Assembly (NCBI GenBank): GCA_031548645.1
Contig: JAVBQX010000336.1
Span: 1-8,792, forward strand
DNA: 8,792 nucleotides
Source of the DNA: WRMR01 sp031548645
GTDB taxonomy: Bacteria > Planctomycetota > Planctomycetia > Pirellulales > Thermoguttaceae
Direction of reading: 5' to 3'
Position numbers and translations under genes: made by a program. The notes below the pieces were generated by a model, which did not search any database, was not told the DNA's origin, and was given only the letters and a program-made list of their open reading frames with translations. Positions 5,995 through 8,792 of this stretch are shown here, piece by piece. Every line of letters begins with the position of its first letter. The first letter of the stretch is position 1.

Positions 5995-8403
5995 TCAAGG
6001 GTCGGATTGTTTTTGAGGGACGGACACCGCCTCGTGTTGGGATTTGGTTTCGGAGGTGTCGTCAGGCTTTCGCCCTACCGCCATGTTCGGGTAGCTGATC
6101 CGGTTGTGCCGCATGGCGAGGATGGAATTGATGATCGAATTTTCAATCGCCCGCAATTCGCGAAGCGTAAGGCCGCTTTCGTCGAATTGGCCGTCCTTGA
6201 GTTTGTCTTCGGAAACGTGACGCACCATGGCTTCGATTTTTCCGGGCGTGGCGTCGCGGAGCGAACGGCAGGCGCTTTCCGCGGCGTCGGCGATCATCAA
6301 AATGCCGGCCTCTTTCGACTGCGGTTTCGGCCCGGGATAGCGGAAACTGCCTTCGTCGATCGAGGTACTGTGCCCCTGCCTCGCGGCGAGCGTATGAAAA
6401 AACGAGACCAGCGACGTTCCGTGGTGCTGTTCGACCAAATCGGCGATCGGCTGCGGGACCCGGTGCTGGCGAACCAGGTCGACGCCGTCCTTGACGTGCG
6501 ACACGATGACCAGCGTACTCATGCGCGGTTCAAGGTGATCATGCACGTTCTGCCCGACCTGTTGGTTTTCCGTGAAAAAATCGGGATTCAGGATTTTGCC
6601 GATGTCGTGAAAATAAGCCCCGACGCGGACCAGCAGCCCACGGGCTCCGATCGCTTCGGCCGCGGTTTCAGCAATGGATGCGACTTGCAGCGAGTGGCTG
6701 TAGGTCGCGGGGGCGCGTCGCGTCAGTTCGTGCAGCAGTGGATGTGAGGGGTCGCCCAGTTCGAGCAGGCTCATGTCGGTCAAAATGCCGCACGGACGTT
6801 CGATAAACGGCAGGAGTCCCGTCATGAGAAACGCCGCCGCGCAGGTCCAGAATGCGTTGAGCACCCCGTAAGTCAAAATGACGGCGGTGATTTCCTGCCC
6901 CTCGGTCATTTCGATGAAAAGCGTCAACAGGAACGCGATCAAAGCGCCGAACGAGCCGACGACGATCAGTTTCGTGCGGCTGCGCAATCGCCCCAGATGA
7001 ATGACGATGGCGGCGGTCACCCCGACGAGCAGGACCATGGAGAAAATCGAATTCGCCTGCGACAGCACGAAAACGAACGAAACGATCACGGTCAGGACGA
7101 GGGCCAGTTCCCACGAAAACGCGATGGCGACACCCTGCGCGAACAACAGCGTGGGGACCAGTTCCAGATTGGCTCCGTTTTTGAAGAACCCGTGCATGAC
7201 CGTCGCCGCGATGACCGTAACGATCATCAGGGCATAGAGGAATGCGGTTCCCAGCGGGGTTTTGGGGCGACGGCGTTCGCGGCGGCGCAGGAAAATGAAG
7301 GCCAGAAAGAACAGGGCCAGCGTCAGAAAATAGACGCCGCAAAAGCGGGAAAACTGTTCGCCTAAAGTACGCTGCGACATCATTTCGAGATATTCCGCGT
7401 ACAGGATGCGGATATCCCGGCGCGAGATGGGCTGACCCGCTTCAATCAGAACCGTGCCGGGCGCGAAAAAGCGATAGCGGTCCCCGTTTTCATAGACAGC
7501 CAATTGTCCGGGCAGGTCGTCCTCAAGCAACACGGGCGGCGGTCCGACAAACAGGTGCGAATCGACGCCGGGCGGTGATTCCGCCGCAACGCGGCGGTCT
7601 GAAGGAACGACGTCTTTCAGCGTTTGTTTTTGCAGTTGATCGGGAGGCGGTTGGGGTTGGGACACCGGGGTTCGCGTCTTTATCGTCGACGGGACTTCCG
7701 GTGATTCGCCTTGATTAAAGCCCTGTTCCTCGGGAGACAAGGGGACATTTTCACTTTGTCGATTGATCGCCAGATCATTGAAAACGACAGGGACGGTTCG
7801 GAGCGATCGCCACCGGGACGTATTGGCCCTGTCACGCGGGACGGTAAAATCAGCCGATGAAGGTGTTGCGGGCTGCGAAGGCGGAGCCGGCGAAATTTCG
7901 GGGGCGGACTCGCCTTCGGTTGAGGAATGAGGTGGGGTTTCCACGGCATTCCCCGGTCCCGCGGAATGTTGCTGCGTGGTAACCGGTGACGGCGATAACG
8001 TTTCCGAGGGGAGCCGCGACTCGCCGAAAGGCGGATACGTCGGCATGTAGGGCGGCTTTTCCTCCTGGTAGGTAAACGCGACCCGGCACACGACGTCGCG
8101 ATTCGGCACGTCATACTCGGCAAAGGGGAACGGCGGATCCCAAGCCTGCGTCGCGAGGCACATCAAAAGCGTGGCCAAAATGACCAGCAGAATCTGTTTT
8201 CGCATTTCGATGTTGCGCAAGGCGTCGAATACCTGCTGGAACAGTCCGTAATAGGTGAAATGCGCGGCGACGCGTTCGGCCCGCGTTCGGTGGCGGATGC
8301 CGGACGCACCGGGATTCTGGGACGCGGCGGTTTTGATTTCGCTGTTGCTTGCCGGGCCGTTGACGTTGGGGCGATTCTGGCGTTGTGGATTGGGCGTACT
8401 CAT
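5995..8403 (-). CDS. pgpH: 7TM-HD family phosphohydrolase, PgpH-like (predicted c-di-AMP phosphodiesterase)
   Basis: An 802-residue membrane protein. A cytoplasmic N-tail (1-68) precedes one helix (about 69-87), an extracytoplasmic region (about 88-350), seven helices (near 356-372, 386-405, 415-430, 431-448, 452-470, 479-498, 507-529) and a cytoplasmic HD domain (about 560-770). The metal site is visible: His570 (YSHS), His599-Asp600 (HDIGK), His636, His660-His661 (EQHHGTS) and Asp706 (IADAAES). This matches the 7TMR-HDED / 7TM-HD architecture of Listeria PgpH, which hydrolyses c-di-AMP. That substrate is inferred from the family, and no c-di-AMP synthase gene is in view. Residues about 115-260 are Pro/Ser/Thr-rich low complexity, unusual inside this ectodomain. 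ATG 8403 is chosen because it overlaps the phoH stop (ATGA) and has GGAGG ten bases upstream. A longer frame beginning at 8670 is only phoH read out of frame. Confidence 0.92.
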   Translation of the reverse strand: MSTPNPQRQNRPNVNGPASNSEIKTAASQNPGASGIRHRTRAERVAAHFTYYGLFQQVFDALRNIEMRKQILLVILATLLMCLATQAWDPPFPFAEYDVPNRDVVCRVAFTYQEEKPPYMPTYPPFGESRLPSETLSPSPVTTQQHSAGPGNAVETPPHSSTEGESAPEISPAPPSQPATPSSADFTVPRDRANTSRWRSLRTVPVVFNDLAINRQSENVPLSPEEQGFNQGESPEVPSTIKTRTPVSQPQPPPDQLQKQTLKDVVPSDRRVAAESPPGVDSHLFVGPPPVLLEDDLPGQLAVYENGDRYRFFAPGTVLIEAGQPISRRDIRILYAEYLEMMSQRTLGEQFSRFCGVYFLTLALFFLAFIFLRRRERRRPKTPLGTAFLYALMIVTVIAATVMHGFFKNGANLELVPTLLFAQGVAIAFSWELALVLTVIVSFVFVLSQANSIFSMVLLVGVTAAIVIHLGRLRSRTKLIVVGSFGALIAFLLTLFIEMTEGQEITAVILTYGVLNAFWTCAAAFLMTGLLPFIERPCGILTDMSLLELGDPSHPLLHELTRRAPATYSHSLQVASIAETAAEAIGARGLLVRVGAYFHDIGKILNPDFFTENQQVGQNVHDHLEPRMSTLVIVSHVKDGVDLVRQHRVPQPIADLVEQHHGTSLVSFFHTLAARQGHSTSIDEGSFRYPGPKPQSKEAGILMIADAAESACRSLRDATPGKIEAMVRHVSEDKLKDGQFDESGLTLRELRAIENSIINSILAMRHNRISYPNMAVGRKPDDTSETKSQHEAVSVPQKQSDP

Positions 8404-8792
8404 CTCGTGTCGCCCTCCGTTGTTGCGGGGGGCTGGGTTTCGCCGGAAAACTCCGCGGAATGTTCCGCCTGATCGCGCGGGTGATCGAACACGACGCGAC
8501 CGGCCTGTTCGTAGGCGTTGACGATCTGCTGCACGAGGCTGTGACGCACGATGTCGGTCGAACCGAGTCGGACGGTGCCGATTCCGTCGATGCCCTTCAA
8601 TCGCATCAGGGCGTCGACCAGGCCGCTCTTCTTGTGCGAGGGCAGGTCGATCTGCGTCACGTCGCCGCACACGGCGATGCGCGAGCCGAAACCCATGCGG
8701 GTCAGGAACATTTTCATCTGCGCGACGGTCGTGTTTTGCGCTTCGTCGAGAATGATGTAGGCGTTGTTGAGCGTTCGGCCCCGCATGTAGGC
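8400..8792 (-). CDS. phoH: PhoH-family ATPase, C-terminal part (gene continues beyond the window)
   Basis: The frame is open to the last base, so only the last 130 residues of a family of usually about 320-350 are visible; the Walker A half lies outside. The family signature is clear: AYMRGRTLNNAYIILDEAQNTT in two parts (MRGRTLNNA; Walker B IILDEAQN with Asp16-Glu17 of the visible part), then GDVTQIDLP (43-51) and GSTDIVRHSLVQQIVNAYE near 75-93. PhoH/YbeZ proteins are cytoplasmic P-loop NTPases related to helicase domains. YbeZ interacts with YbeY in rRNA metabolism. The C-terminal tail after VFDHPRD is polar and probably disordered. The stop TGA (8402-8400) overlaps the ATG of the 7TM-HD gene, so the two are translationally coupled. 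Confidence 0.95.
   Translation of the reverse strand, partial: AYMRGRTLNNAYIILDEAQNTTVAQMKMFLTRMGFGSRIAVCGDVTQIDLPSHKKSGLVDALMRLKGIDGIGTVRLGSTDIVRHSLVQQIVNAYEQAGRVVFDHPRDQAEHSAEFSGETQPPATTEGDTR
8414..8418 (-). promoter_or_regulatory. Shine-Dalgarno deciding the 7TM-HD start
   Basis: GGAGG on the minus strand, inside the phoH coding end, lies ten bases before ATG 8403. Together with the ATGA stop/start overlap it fixes the start of the 7TM-HD gene. Confidence 0.7.

Noticed and set aside
8404..8670. 89-residue N-terminal extension of the 7TM-HD protein
   Set aside because: It is an Arg-rich out-of-frame reading of phoH. The ATGA overlap and the GGAGG ten bases before ATG 8403 identify the true start.
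1..8792. Possible defence system, mobile element or CRISPR
   Set aside because: No repeats with spacers, no transposase or integrase motifs, no terminal inverted repeats and no nuclease/effector pair. All six genes are housekeeping, membrane or signalling families.

Overview
The window looks like a chromosomal segment from a GC-rich bacterium. Coding sequence is GC-rich, while the spacers at about 2133-2350, 4936-5138 and 5664-5994 are strikingly AT-rich. A eukaryote-type Ser/Thr kinase, a YbeY of the 'YLGHD / GYDD' subtype, and the order phoH, 7TM-HD hydrolase, ybeY, CNNM transporter together suggest Planctomycetota or a related PVC-type lineage. That placement is an inference from gene content; there is no rRNA or other phylogenetic marker here.

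Left part (1-2132). A 5'-truncated aldo/keto-reductase-fold protein with two C-terminal 4Fe-4S cysteine clusters runs rightward. It converges, across 20 bp, on a leftward Ser/Thr protein kinase that starts with a hydrophobic segment and probably uses a TTG start. Middle part (2133-4935). An AT-rich divergent spacer separates the kinase from a rightward CNNM/CorC-type (DUF21 + CBS pair) membrane protein. That gene converges, across 38 bp, on a second, leftward CNNM/CorC-type protein. The two paralogues are degenerate in opposite places: the first keeps the DUF21 membrane motifs, while the second keeps canonical CBS and C-terminal domains but lacks the conserved membrane Glu and Lys residues.

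Right part (5139-8792), all leftward. The C-terminal third of PhoH is joined by an ATGA overlap to an 802-residue 7TM-HD hydrolase of the PgpH type (c-di-AMP phosphodiesterase family). Then comes a 331-bp spacer with a candidate terminator, a candidate promoter and two leader hairpins, and then ybeY. Read leftward the order is phoH, pgpH-like, ybeY, CNNM/CorC. This combines the Gram-positive phoH-pgpH-ybeY neighbourhood with the proteobacterial ybeZ-ybeY-ybeX (corC) neighbourhood. The plausible shared theme is rRNA maturation and ribosome quality (PhoH/YbeZ, YbeY, YbeX/CorC) coupled to cyclic-dinucleotide turnover and divalent-cation homeostasis.

I found no CRISPR array, insertion sequence, tRNA, rRNA, phage gene or defence module. 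The best candidates for something undescribed are the attenuator-like or small-RNA-like structure at 5684-5804, the AKR-fold Fe-S protein that has lost three of four tetrad residues, and the complementary CNNM pair.
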